Below, piece after piece: positions 35,468 to 43,839 of a stretch of DNA of 64,000 nt (position 1 is its first letter; every line of letters starts with the position of its first letter). The stretch comes from Spirochaetae bacterium HGW-Spirochaetae-4 (GTDB lineage: Bacteria > Spirochaetota > Spirochaetia > Sphaerochaetales > Sphaerochaetaceae). The DNA lies in the NCBI GenBank assembly GCA_002839335.1, contig PGXU01000014.1:1-64000 (forward strand). Reading direction: 5' to 3'. The position numbers and the translations under genes are program-made. The notes under the pieces are model-generated. The model was not told the DNA's origin. It worked only from the letters and a program-made list of their open reading frames with translations, and searched no databases.

Positions 35468-36328
35468 TTACGGAAGAGGCTGCGATAGGGACAAGACGGT
35501 GGTATCGGTGTTACGTCCGACATTCCATCCATACGGGCGAATGCCTAGATTGGAGGTGAATTCAAATGCCCCGGTATTTTGAAGATCCAAATCCTGCGGC
35601 CTGTGCGCATCACTATTCAGAATAACCTTCACCGGATATTCGGATGCAAGTTTCCAGAAGTTCTCCAACGGATACTGAAGCCTTTTCCCACTCTGCGTAT
35701 CAATCTGTGGCTTTCGGAATCCATATCCGTTGATTTCAAGTGGCATGTCGAATTCAGCCGCACACGAGAGTATCCGACGGGCGCTATACTCGGCATCCTT
35801 GTCCCATTCTTTGTAGAACATGCCGAACAGGTCGGGATGCACTCCGAACAGGAACAACCCGCTTTTCAATCCTGCCACATACGTATCGGTATACAAATCC
35901 AACCATTGCTTTTGTGACGGCAGATTCTTGATGTAGGTCTCCTTACCGTCAGGCCCAACCAGGTAGTGGACACCGAAACAGAGGTAATCGACCTTTTTCG
36001 TATCGACCAGATGTTCAGCGTACCATTGGATGTACCGCGCGTCGTAATCGCACTCGAATCCGCAAAGGATGTGCATATCGTTGTTCGAGGCTCCCAATGT
36101 CCGGCATTCCTGCAGATAGGTGTCCATCTGGGTATACGCCATACGGGAATTCTTCCAACGTCCGTCGGGTACGGGACAATGTTCACTGAAACCAAGGACA
36201 GGTATTCCTGCACTGCGAGCCGATGAAACATATTCGGACAGTTGACCGGTCCCATGTCCACAATACCATGAATGTGTATGAAGATTCACTTGCATGGATG
36301 AAAAATGTGAAGTTGCTGTGTCTGCCAT
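35468..36328 (-). CDS. PHP-family histidinol-phosphatase (HisJ/HisK-like)
   Basis: The 286-aa protein has the PHP metal motif VNLHTHSWYCGHG followed by VLGFSEHCPVPDGRW, CGFECDYD, YLCFGVHYL, and VILNSDAHRPQDL. These supply the three-metal centre of the PHP superfamily, closest to HisJ-type phosphatases. No his biosynthesis genes are adjacent, so the substrate could be another phosphate monoester. The start is uncertain: ATG 36328 has only a weak GATGG upstream, and ATG 36295 (MQVNLHTH) gives the compact family start. Confidence 0.82.
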   Translation of the reverse strand: MADTATSHFSSMQVNLHTHSWYCGHGTGQLSEYVSSARSAGIPVLGFSEHCPVPDGRWKNSRMAYTQMDTYLQECRTLGASNNDMHILCGFECDYDARYIQWYAEHLVDTKKVDYLCFGVHYLVGPDGKETYIKNLPSQKQWLDLYTDTYVAGLKSGLFLFGVHPDLFGMFYKEWDKDAEYSARRILSCAAEFDMPLEINGYGFRKPQIDTQSGKRLQYPLENFWKLASEYPVKVILNSDAHRPQDLDLQNTGAFEFTSNLGIRPYGWNVGRNTDTTVLSLSQPLP

Positions 36329-36393
36329 GTAGCCATCATCTCAAATTCCAAAGAAAAGGTAAACAATCGGAACTATATTTCCACACGGAGTTT

Positions 36394-36464
36394 CTTGGGG
36401 TGGTACATGAGACAACGCTTCCCGAGTCCCCACTTCTTGTCCTGGAATGTCGATACCTTTATTT
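36394..36464. repeat. Dispersed repeat, copy D
   Basis: It starts CTTGGGGTGGTACATGAGACAACG and ends CCTGGAATGTCGATACCTTTATTT. It is a divergent copy in the 281-nt gap between the PHP gene and the lipoprotein gene. That gap otherwise contains a TACCcTATCGATAtGGTA palindrome (36541-36558) and no gene. Confidence 0.6.
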
Positions 36465-36609
36465 GTCTGTACGGTGCAAAAGCCAAATACCCTTTCCTGA
36501 TGGGTAACCGAGAAAAGCAGACAAATCGGCAGATGAATTATACCCTATCGATATGGTAGAGTATTGATTTTTCACGAGATTTGCACTAGCCTGATTACGG
36601 AGGCTCAAC

Positions 36610-37170
36610 ATGGGTAGAAGAAATTTTCTATTGCTTATTGCAATTTTCTCTTTGGTATTGATTGTTGCTGGTTGTGCAAAAAAAGAAGCACCCGTCGCAC
36701 CGGCGGCACCGGCTGTAGTAGCACCTGCTCCGGCAGCGGTAGCAGAACCGGATGCTATCACAACGGCTTCGATAGTCGATAAGGCTTCGGATTTTCTTTC
36801 CGCGGTCGGTCCGGATGGAACATGGATAATCGCTGTGGTACAGGATCTGTCACTTGATAGTGAAATTGTCGTTGATGGACAGTTCACCCAGAATGACAAG
36901 CCGTACAGGAAACTGGCGTTCTATGCTCAGGATGCGAACAGAAAAATTACCGAGCGCTATACTGTCATTGCTCCCCGTATGACGGTGAGAAGCCAGAATA
37001 CACGAATCCAGGGTGGAACATTCCGTGGTGATGTGTACGTCGAGGCGAATGGATTTCATCTTGTGGATGGAACAGTCGATGGGAACGTCTACTTCCTGAA
37101 ACAGGAGTATTTGGATAGTTTTACGATGGATGAACCATCTTCTGTTACTGGAGTAACCGAGTTGCGGTAG
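36610..37170 (+). CDS. Ala/Pro-linker lipoprotein, unknown family
   Basis: The 186-aa lipoprotein has lipobox VAGC (C22), then CAKKEAPVAPAAPAVV and more Ala/Pro linker to about residue 47. The C-terminal half has short regular beta repeats (TRIQGGTFRGDVYVEANGFHLV, DGTVDGNVYFL), suggesting a small beta-solenoid. No catalytic motif was recognised. The linker is strikingly like those of the two lipoproteins at 44475 and 45442, so it may belong to the same surface system. ACGGAGG precedes the ATG. A strong terminator follows. Confidence 0.7.
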   Translation: MGRRNFLLLIAIFSLVLIVAGCAKKEAPVAPAAPAVVAPAPAAVAEPDAITTASIVDKASDFLSAVGPDGTWIIAVVQDLSLDSEIVVDGQFTQNDKPYRKLAFYAQDANRKITERYTVIAPRMTVRSQNTRIQGGTFRGDVYVEANGFHLVDGTVDGNVYFLKQEYLDSFTMDEPSSVTGVTELR

Positions 37171-37177
37171 CAGCTGG

Positions 37178-37194
37178 TTGCCAAACGAAGCGAG
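37178..37194 (+). repeat. 17-nt sequence shared with the 86-358 element
   Basis: TTGCCAAACGAAGCGAG here is identical to 172-188. It lies between the lipoprotein stop codon and its terminator. Confidence 0.6.
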
Positions 37195-37198
37195 AAAA

Positions 37199-37227
37199 GG
37201 TCGGACACAACAAGTCCGGCCTTTTTT
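37199..37227 (+). terminator. Terminator of the 36610-37170 lipoprotein gene
   Basis: The stem GGTCGGAC / GTCCGGCC has a seven-base loop, followed by TTTTTT. Confidence 0.85.
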
Positions 37228-37290
37228 CACAATTGGCCGTTCCTCAGTTTTTCAACTATATTGTAGTTATATCCAGAAGAGGAGGAATCG

Positions 37291-38118
37291 ATGATCCAGA
37301 ATTTGCAAGATACAGTTATGCTCAACAATGGTGTAGCCATGCCCGGGCTTGGCCTGGGAGTTTTCAAGGTAGGTGACGGTTCGCCTGTGGTGAGTGCGGT
37401 GAAATCGGCGTTGCGTGCCGGATACCGGAGCATAGACACCGCAGCGGTGTACGGAAATGAGGAAGGTGTTGGCCAAGCGATAAAGGAGAGTGGTATTGAA
37501 CGGGAGAAACTGTTCATAACCTCCAAGGTGTGGAATGCCGATCAAGGCTACGAAGCCACGTTGCAGGCATACGGGACGAGTCTGAAGAAATTGGGCCTCG
37601 AGTATCTCGACCTGTACCTGATCCATTGGCCGGTGAAAGGAAAATACCTGGATACTTGGCGGGCTATGACCGAGCTCTACAAACAGGGAAAGGTACGTGC
37701 GATTGGAGTGAGCAATTTCCAGATCCATCATTTGAAGGATATTCTCGATGCGAGCGATGTTGTTCCTGCGGTAAACCAAATCGAATTGCATCCCTTGATG
37801 AACCAGAAGGATATCCGCGACTTCTGCCAGTTGAACAATATTGTCGTCGAGGCTTGGAGTCCGTTGATGAAGGGGAATCTCGATATTCCCGTTCTGTTGG
37901 ACTTGGCCAAGAAATACCAGAAGAGTCCTGCCCAGATCGTCCTTCGCTGGCATATCCAGCATGGGGTGGTGGTCATACCCAAATCGGTCCATGACCATCG
38001 GATCCGGGAAAATGCACTTGTCTTCGATTTCTCATTGAGTGCCGATGAGATAAACCTGATCGATACCTTGCATACAGGAAAGCGATTCGGACCGGATCCG
38101 GACAATTTCGATTTCTAG
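37291..38118 (+). CDS. Aldo/keto reductase
   Basis: The 275-aa NADPH-dependent oxidoreductase has the AKR catalytic tetrad D49, Y54, K79 and H112 (SIDTAAVYGNEEG, ITSKVWN, LIHWPVKG). IGVSNFQIHHL and the C-terminal IPKSVHDHRIRENALVFDF cofactor segment match the AKR5-type 2,5-diketo-D-gluconate reductase-like group. GAGGAGG lies before the ATG. It is monocistronic with its own terminator. The physiological carbonyl substrate is unknown. Confidence 0.93.
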   Translation: MIQNLQDTVMLNNGVAMPGLGLGVFKVGDGSPVVSAVKSALRAGYRSIDTAAVYGNEEGVGQAIKESGIEREKLFITSKVWNADQGYEATLQAYGTSLKKLGLEYLDLYLIHWPVKGKYLDTWRAMTELYKQGKVRAIGVSNFQIHHLKDILDASDVVPAVNQIELHPLMNQKDIRDFCQLNNIVVEAWSPLMKGNLDIPVLLDLAKKYQKSPAQIVLRWHIQHGVVVIPKSVHDHRIRENALVFDFSLSADEINLIDTLHTGKRFGPDPDNFDF

Positions 38119-38135
38119 AAGATTCGTGTACGGAG

Positions 38136-38160
38136 AAGGGCTGCCAATGCGCAGCCCTTT
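38136..38160 (+). terminator. Terminator of the aldo/keto reductase gene
   Basis: The stem AAGGGCTGC / GCAGCCCTT has a six-base loop and ends in TTTG. It could also serve the convergent small gene at 38171. Confidence 0.75.
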
Positions 38161-38170
38161 GTTACGATGT

Positions 38171-38413
38171 TCAATTTTCAGGATGCTTGTCTTTCCACCG
38201 TTTCAGGAATACCTGGTAGGCATAGACATGGCCTTGGATCTCGGCGTTCTTGATTTCACCCCTACCGACCCAATCCTGGCCTTGATAGACCAACAGGTGG
38301 TGCAGTTCCTGTTCAATATCCGTGATATCGAACTTGGGACTCTTGGAGCGCAAGGCGAGATGGTCGAGCATAAGCTCGAATTCCGAATCAAGTATGTGCT
38401 GTTCTATAGACAT
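38171..38413 (-). CDS. Small hypothetical protein (80 aa)
   Basis: The 80-aa soluble, acidic, helix-rich protein starts MSIEQHILDSEFELMLDH and contains ITDIEQELHHLLVYQG and YAYQVFLKRWKDKH. No family was recognised. A GGGGAA a few bases upstream could serve as a ribosome site; it is the edge of dispersed-repeat copy E. Codon use resembles its neighbours, and the open frame fills the gap between two terminator/repeat elements, so it is probably a real gene. Confidence 0.55.
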   Translation of the reverse strand: MSIEQHILDSEFELMLDHLALRSKSPKFDITDIEQELHHLLVYQGQDWVGRGEIKNAEIQGHVYAYQVFLKRWKDKHPEN

Positions 38414-38423
38414 TCAGATTCCC

Positions 38424-38496
38424 CTTGGGGCGGCGAAGGATGCGAAGTATCCTGGGTCCAGGGCTTGCCCTGGGGTATGGATACCTTTCATTTTTT
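38424..38496. repeat. Dispersed repeat, copy E
   Basis: This is the best-preserved copy: CTTGGGGCGGCGAAGG, ATCCTGGGTCCAGGGC, then GCCCTGGGGTATGGATACCTTTCATTTTT. It contains a CCAGGGC-TT-GCCCTGG palindrome. Its end supplies the last codons and stop of the polyprenyl synthase gene (minus strand). Confidence 0.75.
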
Positions 38497-39474
38497 TCGA
38501 TCGGACAGTTTGTCGAACATGCCCAGAAGGATAGAGGAAACCTGTTCGTTTCCCAAAGCATGAATATCCTTCAGCGCCCGTTCGGAGTATGTTGTAGCAA
38601 GAATCTTGGATTTTTCCAATCCTCCCAGCTCGGTCACCCGACGGACAGCACGCACCACATCCCGTTTGGACAGTTTTGCTTTTCCGGTGATCCGGTGCAG
38701 AAGCTGGTCTTCCAGGGGCAGGGCCTTTTCAATCTCCATGGCTTCCAATAGGGGTAGGGTTGGAATACCGCAGAGCAAATCCTTTCCAGGTTCCTTGCCC
38801 AGCTTTTCCTTGTCGCCATCGTAATCGAGAATATCGTCCTGGATCTGGAAGGCCATGCCCATATTGTAACCGATGCGGTGCATGCGTCTTTGGACACACT
38901 TGTCCGATTCCGCAACCGCCGCTCCTGCATACGAACTCAAGGCGAACAACGATGCGGTCTTTCCTGCGATTCTCCGAAGATAGGTGGCGGTCGAAATGGA
39001 AAAATCCCCCTGTCCGGCATCCTGTTCCAATTCGCTTTCACATAACCTGCTGAACGCATTCGACACTGCCGAGGCCTCGAGGTCTCCCTCGCTGCCTCCG
39101 ACCAATGCCATTGCCCTGGATAAGAGGTAATCTCCTGCCAATACCGCTTGTTTCGCTCCGGTCTGGGCATACAAGGTGGGGATCCCCCTACGTGTCCGGG
39201 CATCGTCGATGATATCGTCATGGACCAGCGAGGCCATATGGATCATCTCCAACACACTGGCTATACGCTTGACTTCGGCCCTTCGCTCGGGCTTCCCCAA
39301 GCGTGAGCCGATCAATACCAAGGCGGGGCGTAGCAACTTGCCGCTGGTTCGTACCTGGGCGGCAAGCATCTGACGGACAAAAGAGTGGGAACGATCTATC
39401 GCGTCCTGTATCAACGAACCGACCTCTTCAAGCTCCGCGGCAATTTCCGGTTCGTCTTTCCAAAATTCATTCAT
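38488..39474 (-). CDS. Polyprenyl diphosphate synthase (trans-isoprenyl, DmkB-like)
   Basis: The 328-aa enzyme has the first Asp-rich motif DDIIDD at 86-91 and the second QDDILDYDG, with GKLLRPALVLIGS upstream, so it condenses IPP into long-chain polyprenyl diphosphate. It lies three bases after ndh2 on the same strand. In the Listeria EET locus the equivalent (DmkB) makes the side chain of a demethylmenaquinone used by Ndh2, which is the likely role here. The quinone-head prenyltransferase (DmkA/MenA) is not in the window. Its stop falls inside repeat copy E. Confidence 0.88.
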   Translation of the reverse strand: MNEFWKDEPEIAAELEEVGSLIQDAIDRSHSFVRQMLAAQVRTSGKLLRPALVLIGSRLGKPERRAEVKRIASVLEMIHMASLVHDDIIDDARTRRGIPTLYAQTGAKQAVLAGDYLLSRAMALVGGSEGDLEASAVSNAFSRLCESELEQDAGQGDFSISTATYLRRIAGKTASLFALSSYAGAAVAESDKCVQRRMHRIGYNMGMAFQIQDDILDYDGDKEKLGKEPGKDLLCGIPTLPLLEAMEIEKALPLEDQLLHRITGKAKLSKRDVVRAVRRVTELGGLEKSKILATTYSERALKDIHALGNEQVSSILLGMFDKLSDRKK

Positions 39475-39476
39475 GA

Positions 39477-41486
39477 TTAAAGGGCTGCATCCTTCTGCTT
39501 GGCGATCCGTCTCTCCATCTGCTTGCGGGTGAACTCCGGTTCATCCATGAAGAAGTAGAGCTTCTTGGCGATAGGAGTCTTGTTCCACAATTTCTTGAGG
39601 TACGGCATTACCCAATAGTCAAGACCGAAGGCCCGCCCGGCTCCACCCAGCATGACAATCGAGACTGCCATGTACCAGAGGATTTCCTTTCCAGCGAGAG
39701 CTCCAATGAGGAACATGATTGACAATCCGATTGAAACGATCGCTGCGGGGAAGGTGAACAGTCCACCGAGGAAGCACAACCCGATACCCACTTCTGCCAG
39801 AACAATCATGATCTGGAACAGATATGGCGCGGATGCGACGAAGGTTTCGTTTATCCAAGTATATATGGCAAGCGGCTGGTCCAACAACGGTGGGGCGAAT
39901 TGCTTGACCTTGGTGACCACTTCTCCAGCAGCATCGGCAACAGCAGTCCCTGCATCCCAAGAGCCGGCCGTACTCGCGGAACTTACAGCTTCCACCACAG
40001 GTTCGGCCCAAGTACTGGCGGAACCGACTGCCTCTGTGACAGCTTCCGCACCGGCGGCTACAGCATCCCCTTCTGCTCCCGGTAATGGACCCCAATAGAC
40101 TTTCCGTCCGGTCGTGTCCGTGAGCCAACCCTCGAGAATCTTGTTCCCACCTTCGATCAACCACATGACACCGAGGTACATGCGCAAGAAAACAATCCAG
40201 TAAGAGGGGACCTTGTAGGCAGCCATGCCACCGATAAGGGACCTGCGGTGCTTGATGTTGAGGATCTCATGTTTGAAATAGGTCCATGCACCATTCACAC
40301 CACATACACCGAACTGGTAGTACATGTTCACCAGGTGTTTCACCGCTTGGGCGAAGAATCCGGAAAGGGCCATGCCCATGTTGTAGGAGACGGCATAACG
40401 ACCACCGATAGAGACCATGTAGCCATGGAAGGCCGACTTGAATGGAGCAACCGGCTTCGTGGGCAATCCCAATTCACCCCTGATGGTATGGATAATGCCA
40501 TCAGCGGCGGTAGCTGCTGTCTGTTCGGCCGCTTCGACGATCTGGGGTACGGGTTTCCCGTCCTCCATGAACCAGATACCATCGCCGGCGAGGTACACAT
40601 TCTCATGGTCCGGGGACTGCATGAATTCGTTGACCTTCTTGCGTTGGACTTTTCCGTCGGTCAAGGGTAGCGAGTGGCAGAAGGTGGTTCCGCGAACCCC
40701 GCATGTCCAGACCAATGTCTTGGTCTTGATGACGGTGCCGTCTTTTATGGTGAAACCGTTCTCATCGGCATTGACGATCAGGCTTTGGGTCCGAATCTCG
40801 ACGCCTTTCTTCTTCATATAGGCGATTGCCTTGTCGCGCGGCTTGTCGGGCAGCATGTTCAGGATATTGCCGAGGGCCTCGACGTTCATGAGCTTCACTT
40901 CGTTGAAGTCGACTCCGTATTCCTTGCAGAGGATCGGCAACCATTCGATGAGTTCGCCAACGAGTTCCACTCCAGTGAATCCGCCACCCGCGACGACGAA
41001 GGTCAACATTTCCTTGCGGATCGTCTCATCCTTCTCGTATGCTGCGGCCTTGACCGTGTCGATCAGGTGACGCTTGATGCGGCAGGCATCCTCCAGGCTC
41101 CATAGGTAAAAGGAGTGTTCCTTGACCCCGGGGATATTGAAATCGGTCGATTCGGCACCGGTTGCTATGATGAGCTGGTCGTAGCCATAGCTGGCCCCGG
41201 CACCCTCGAGCACCTGCTTCTCAAAATCGATGTTCTTGATCTCGTCGCGTACGACATTCACCATTTTTCCGGCAAATATCCTATCGAAGGAAATTTTTAC
41301 CGATGCTTCGTCGACACGATTCCCGGCAACCTCATGCAATTCGGTCATGAGAATGTGGTGTCTGTGGCGATCGATCAGTGTCACCTCGACTTGGTCCTTC
41401 ATCTTCTTGAAAGCTTTGTGCAGCCTCTTAGCCGCATGGACTCCGGCATATCCTCCGCCAAGAATCACAATCCGTTTCTTATCCAT
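39477..41486 (-). CDS. ndh2: Type II NADH dehydrogenase with C-terminal membrane (DoxX-like) domain, EET-type Ndh2
   Basis: The 669-aa protein has an N-terminal two-dinucleotide-fold flavoprotein: FAD site VILGGGYAGVHAAKRL, NAD site VVAGGGFTGVELVGEL, and VYLAGDGIWFM. From about residue 435 come four or more TM helices of DoxX type. They are split by a long Ala/Glu/Ser/Thr-rich stretch (about 475-530) between the first and later helices. Soluble Ndh enzymes are about 400 aa; the extra membrane domain is typical of Ndh2 from flavin-based EET loci. It would pass electrons from NADH to a quinone. AAGGAGAGGG lies before the ATG. Confidence 0.88.
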   Translation of the reverse strand: MDKKRIVILGGGYAGVHAAKRLHKAFKKMKDQVEVTLIDRHRHHILMTELHEVAGNRVDEASVKISFDRIFAGKMVNVVRDEIKNIDFEKQVLEGAGASYGYDQLIIATGAESTDFNIPGVKEHSFYLWSLEDACRIKRHLIDTVKAAAYEKDETIRKEMLTFVVAGGGFTGVELVGELIEWLPILCKEYGVDFNEVKLMNVEALGNILNMLPDKPRDKAIAYMKKKGVEIRTQSLIVNADENGFTIKDGTVIKTKTLVWTCGVRGTTFCHSLPLTDGKVQRKKVNEFMQSPDHENVYLAGDGIWFMEDGKPVPQIVEAAEQTAATAADGIIHTIRGELGLPTKPVAPFKSAFHGYMVSIGGRYAVSYNMGMALSGFFAQAVKHLVNMYYQFGVCGVNGAWTYFKHEILNIKHRRSLIGGMAAYKVPSYWIVFLRMYLGVMWLIEGGNKILEGWLTDTTGRKVYWGPLPGAEGDAVAAGAEAVTEAVGSASTWAEPVVEAVSSASTAGSWDAGTAVADAAGEVVTKVKQFAPPLLDQPLAIYTWINETFVASAPYLFQIMIVLAEVGIGLCFLGGLFTFPAAIVSIGLSIMFLIGALAGKEILWYMAVSIVMLGGAGRAFGLDYWVMPYLKKLWNKTPIAKKLYFFMDEPEFTRKQMERRIAKQKDAAL

Positions 41487-41548
41487 GTGCCCTCTCCTTA
41501 TCCCTTGGTCCTAAAACCGTTTAATTTTCTGCGAAATTGATCTCCGAA

Positions 41549-41566
41549 CACGACGGTTCGGTCGTG
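41549..41566. promoter_or_regulatory. Inverted repeat in the ndh2/apbE divergent region
   Basis: CACGAC-GGTTCG-GTCGTG is a perfect 6-bp palindrome located between the divergent ndh2 and apbE genes, just before the possible apbE promoter (TTGCCG, 17 nt, TATATC). It could be an operator or a hairpin. Confidence 0.35.
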
Positions 41567-41617
41567 ACAGGTTGCCGTTTCTCGCATAATGCGATATATC
41601 ACTTACATAGTAGTACC

Positions 41618-42679
41618 ATGAAACATACAAACATTGCAATTCAGTTCTTTTTTATCGGAATGATTTTTCTCACAATCTCAACGATTTCTTGCTCGAAGCC
41701 GAGCGAAGGTGTTGTTGTCGATCCGCAATCCCGTTCCGAACTCATGCTGGGGACCGCTTGCCGTATCACCATATATGACAAGCCGTCCGAGGAAGCATTC
41801 GATGCGGCGTTTGCCCGTATCGCTGATATCGAGGCCAGGATGAGCTTGCATCTCGATACCAGCGAGATCGCCGAGGTCAACCGTGCCGCCGGAAATGGTC
41901 CGGTCGTAGTCTCGGACGATACGTTCAGGGTCGTGGAGAAAGCTCTCGAGGCAGCCCGCTTGAGCCACGGGGCTTTCGACCCGACTGTCGGACCGTTGGT
42001 AAAGGCGTGGGATATCGGGGGGGACAATCCCCGTCGTCCTCCCCAAGCGGAAATCGACCGGTTGTTGCCGCTTGTCGGGTACGACCGCGTGGTACTCAAC
42101 GAACAGGATCATTCGATAGAGTTGCTCGATACCGGAATGATGCTCGATCTCGGAGGTATCGCAAAAGGGTATGCCGCGGACGAAGTCGCCGAGATACTGG
42201 TTGCCCACGGAATTCATAAGGCGATCGTCAATCTTGGTGGAAATGTGTTGACCGTAGGTTCCCGGGTCGACGGAAGCGCATGGCGCATCGGTATCCAAAA
42301 TCCAGAGGCTGAACGGGGAGGCCATGTCATGGTTGTCGGACTGGACAACCAAGCGCTGGTTACCAGTGGCCCCTACGAGCGATATCTGGAAGTTGAAGGC
42401 GTGGTCTACCACCATATTCTCGATACTGTGACGGGCTATCCGGTCAAGACGGATATTACCAGTGTGAGCATCATCACAGCCGAATCCTTTATAGCCGATG
42501 CGTTGTCGACTGCAGTGTATTCGCTTGGACTACAGGAAGGAATGGCCCTGATCGATTCCTTGGATGGAGTGGAGGCGGTATTCCTTGATTCCATGAACAA
42601 GATCCACCTTTCCCAGGCATTGCGGGACGGATCCGTTTCCTACACCATTTCCGACGAAGGGTTCAGCGTAATCGATTGA
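41618..42679 (+). CDS. apbE: FAD:protein FMN transferase ApbE (FmnB-like lipoprotein)
   Basis: The 353-aa enzyme covalently attaches FMN from FAD to Ser/Thr of FMN-binding domains outside the membrane. Lipobox STISC gives C25. ApbE features are [14 protein letters not shown], the [12 protein letters not shown] block, [13 protein letters not shown], and a C-terminal [11 protein letters not shown] with metal ligands. The ATG at 41618 is preferred; the upstream frame is noise. No Shine-Dalgarno is visible, so the leader is very short. It is the probable modifier of the FMN-lipoproteins encoded at 45442 and perhaps 44475. Confidence 0.93.
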   Translation: MKHTNIAIQFFFIGMIFLTISTISCSKPSEGVVVDPQSRSELMLGTACRITIYDKPSEEAFDAAFARIADIEARMSLHLDTSEIAEVNRAAGNGPVVVSDDTFRVVEKALEAARLSHGAFDPTVGPLVKAWDIGGDNPRRPPQAEIDRLLPLVGYDRVVLNEQDHSIELLDTGMMLDLGGIAKGYAADEVAEILVAHGIHKAIVNLGGNVLTVGSRVDGSAWRIGIQNPEAERGGHVMVVGLDNQALVTSGPYERYLEVEGVVYHHILDTVTGYPVKTDITSVSIITAESFIADALSTAVYSLGLQEGMALIDSLDGVEAVFLDSMNKIHLSQALRDGSVSYTISDEGFSVID

Positions 42680-42685
42680 CTTGAT

Positions 42686-43303
42686 TCAGAGTGTGGGGAG
42701 AATGCCACTTTTTGCCAAGACGAACACTGTCCATAGTATGGTGAGATGCACGGCATTTGCCAATAAAGCCGATCCCGTAGCCTTGGTTCCGGAAGTATTC
42801 GGGAGTTTGTTCGAACTAGGGATTTCGCTTTCGTTCCCCGGAGCGGAGAGGACCCCTAGCAATCGGTCGATAGCCGGGATGAACGGTCTCTTCGGGCTGA
42901 TCGATCTCCAACTTGTCGTTATCTTCTCGAAATAATAGAACTGCAATGATACAAGCTTTCCCAATCGTCCGGGAAACTGCGGTCTGCCGGTGACCATATA
43001 GTGGGACAGGTAGAGCAGCGCGATCAGCGTGAATGCCTTGCGGGCACCCAACAGCAAGGCTCCTACGGTTATGGGGAAGTCTCCTATGGAGAACAAGTGC
43101 AATCCATGAGGTTGTAGCAGATGCGCACTGGAGACACTCGCCAACAGGATGATGTTGGGAAGCAACCGGAATCGTCTTCCGTGTGTCAGGGCCAACATGA
43201 TCACATAGCCAGCCTGGAACGTGATGCCGACAATCGAGTCTTGCAACAATATCGAGGGAAGTGCGAGCAATCCCATGTAGAGGCGGACATTCGAAGACTT
43301 CAT
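42686..43303 (-). CDS. ECF transporter T-component-like membrane protein (FmnA-like)
   Basis: The 205-aa protein has about four or five TM helices, with AGYVIMLALTHGRRFRLLPN, GALLLGARKAFTLIALLYLS and a C-terminal RLGKLVSLQFYYFEKIT resembling the coupling region of EcfT proteins. EET loci contain such a protein (FmnA), which moves flavin across the membrane together with ECF ATPases. The ATG at 43303 overlaps the upstream stop as ATGA; the longer frame is noise. The extreme C-terminus ends in one more TM helix. No EcfA ATPases are in the window. Confidence 0.65.
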   Translation of the reverse strand: MKSSNVRLYMGLLALPSILLQDSIVGITFQAGYVIMLALTHGRRFRLLPNIILLASVSSAHLLQPHGLHLFSIGDFPITVGALLLGARKAFTLIALLYLSHYMVTGRPQFPGRLGKLVSLQFYYFEKITTSWRSISPKRPFIPAIDRLLGVLSAPGNESEIPSSNKLPNTSGTKATGSALLANAVHLTILWTVFVLAKSGILPTL

Positions 43304-43839
43304 GAGCACTTCTCCAACTCCATCCGGTACCACGTGGAGGTCTGTACGAATTGCTGCGCGAATATTCCCAGGATTATCGAGGTGATCAGTCCTACGATCA
43401 GGAAGGGTGGTGCGATCAGTCGGGCCGCATCGCCGAACAATATAAGTTGGCTGAGCAGCAACTGGACACCATTGCTGGCCATTGCCCCACCGATACTGAC
43501 ACCGACCAGACTTATCCAACGTTTCCCGAACCGATACAACACATACATGACCAGGGCACTCGCGATGGTTCCTCCGAGGGAAAAGACGATGATATAGGAG
43601 AATATGGTACCGGTGACCAAACCTTGTCCCAGAACTTTCAGGAGTGCCAGCATGATATACTCGCGATCCTTGAGGATTCCCAGACCGATAATGAGTGGAA
43701 GATTCGCCAAACCGATACGCATGAAGGGGACCGGTTTTGGAATGAGGTATTCCACGGTGGAGAGGAAGAGGGCGAAGGCGGCCAGTAGGGCGACGAATTC
43801 GATGCGAGCATACCGGTCGGACTTAGAATGCCGTATCAT
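43300..43839 (-). CDS. Gx transporter family / heptaprenyl diphosphate synthase component I-like (EetB-like)
   Basis: The 179-aa integral membrane protein has five or six TM helices and the family hallmark VEYLIPKPVPFMRIGLANLPL near its N-terminus, then LGGTIASALVMYVLYRF and ASNGVQLLLSQLILFG. It resembles ECF S-components. In Listeria-type EET loci a protein of this family sits beside the NusG-II protein; its exact role is unresolved. GGGAGG four bases before ATG 43839 fixes the start, which lies inside the eetA-like gene. Confidence 0.75.
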   Translation of the reverse strand: MIRHSKSDRYARIEFVALLAAFALFLSTVEYLIPKPVPFMRIGLANLPLIIGLGILKDREYIMLALLKVLGQGLVTGTIFSYIIVFSLGGTIASALVMYVLYRFGKRWISLVGVSIGGAMASNGVQLLLSQLILFGDAARLIAPPFLIVGLITSIILGIFAQQFVQTSTWYRMELEKCS

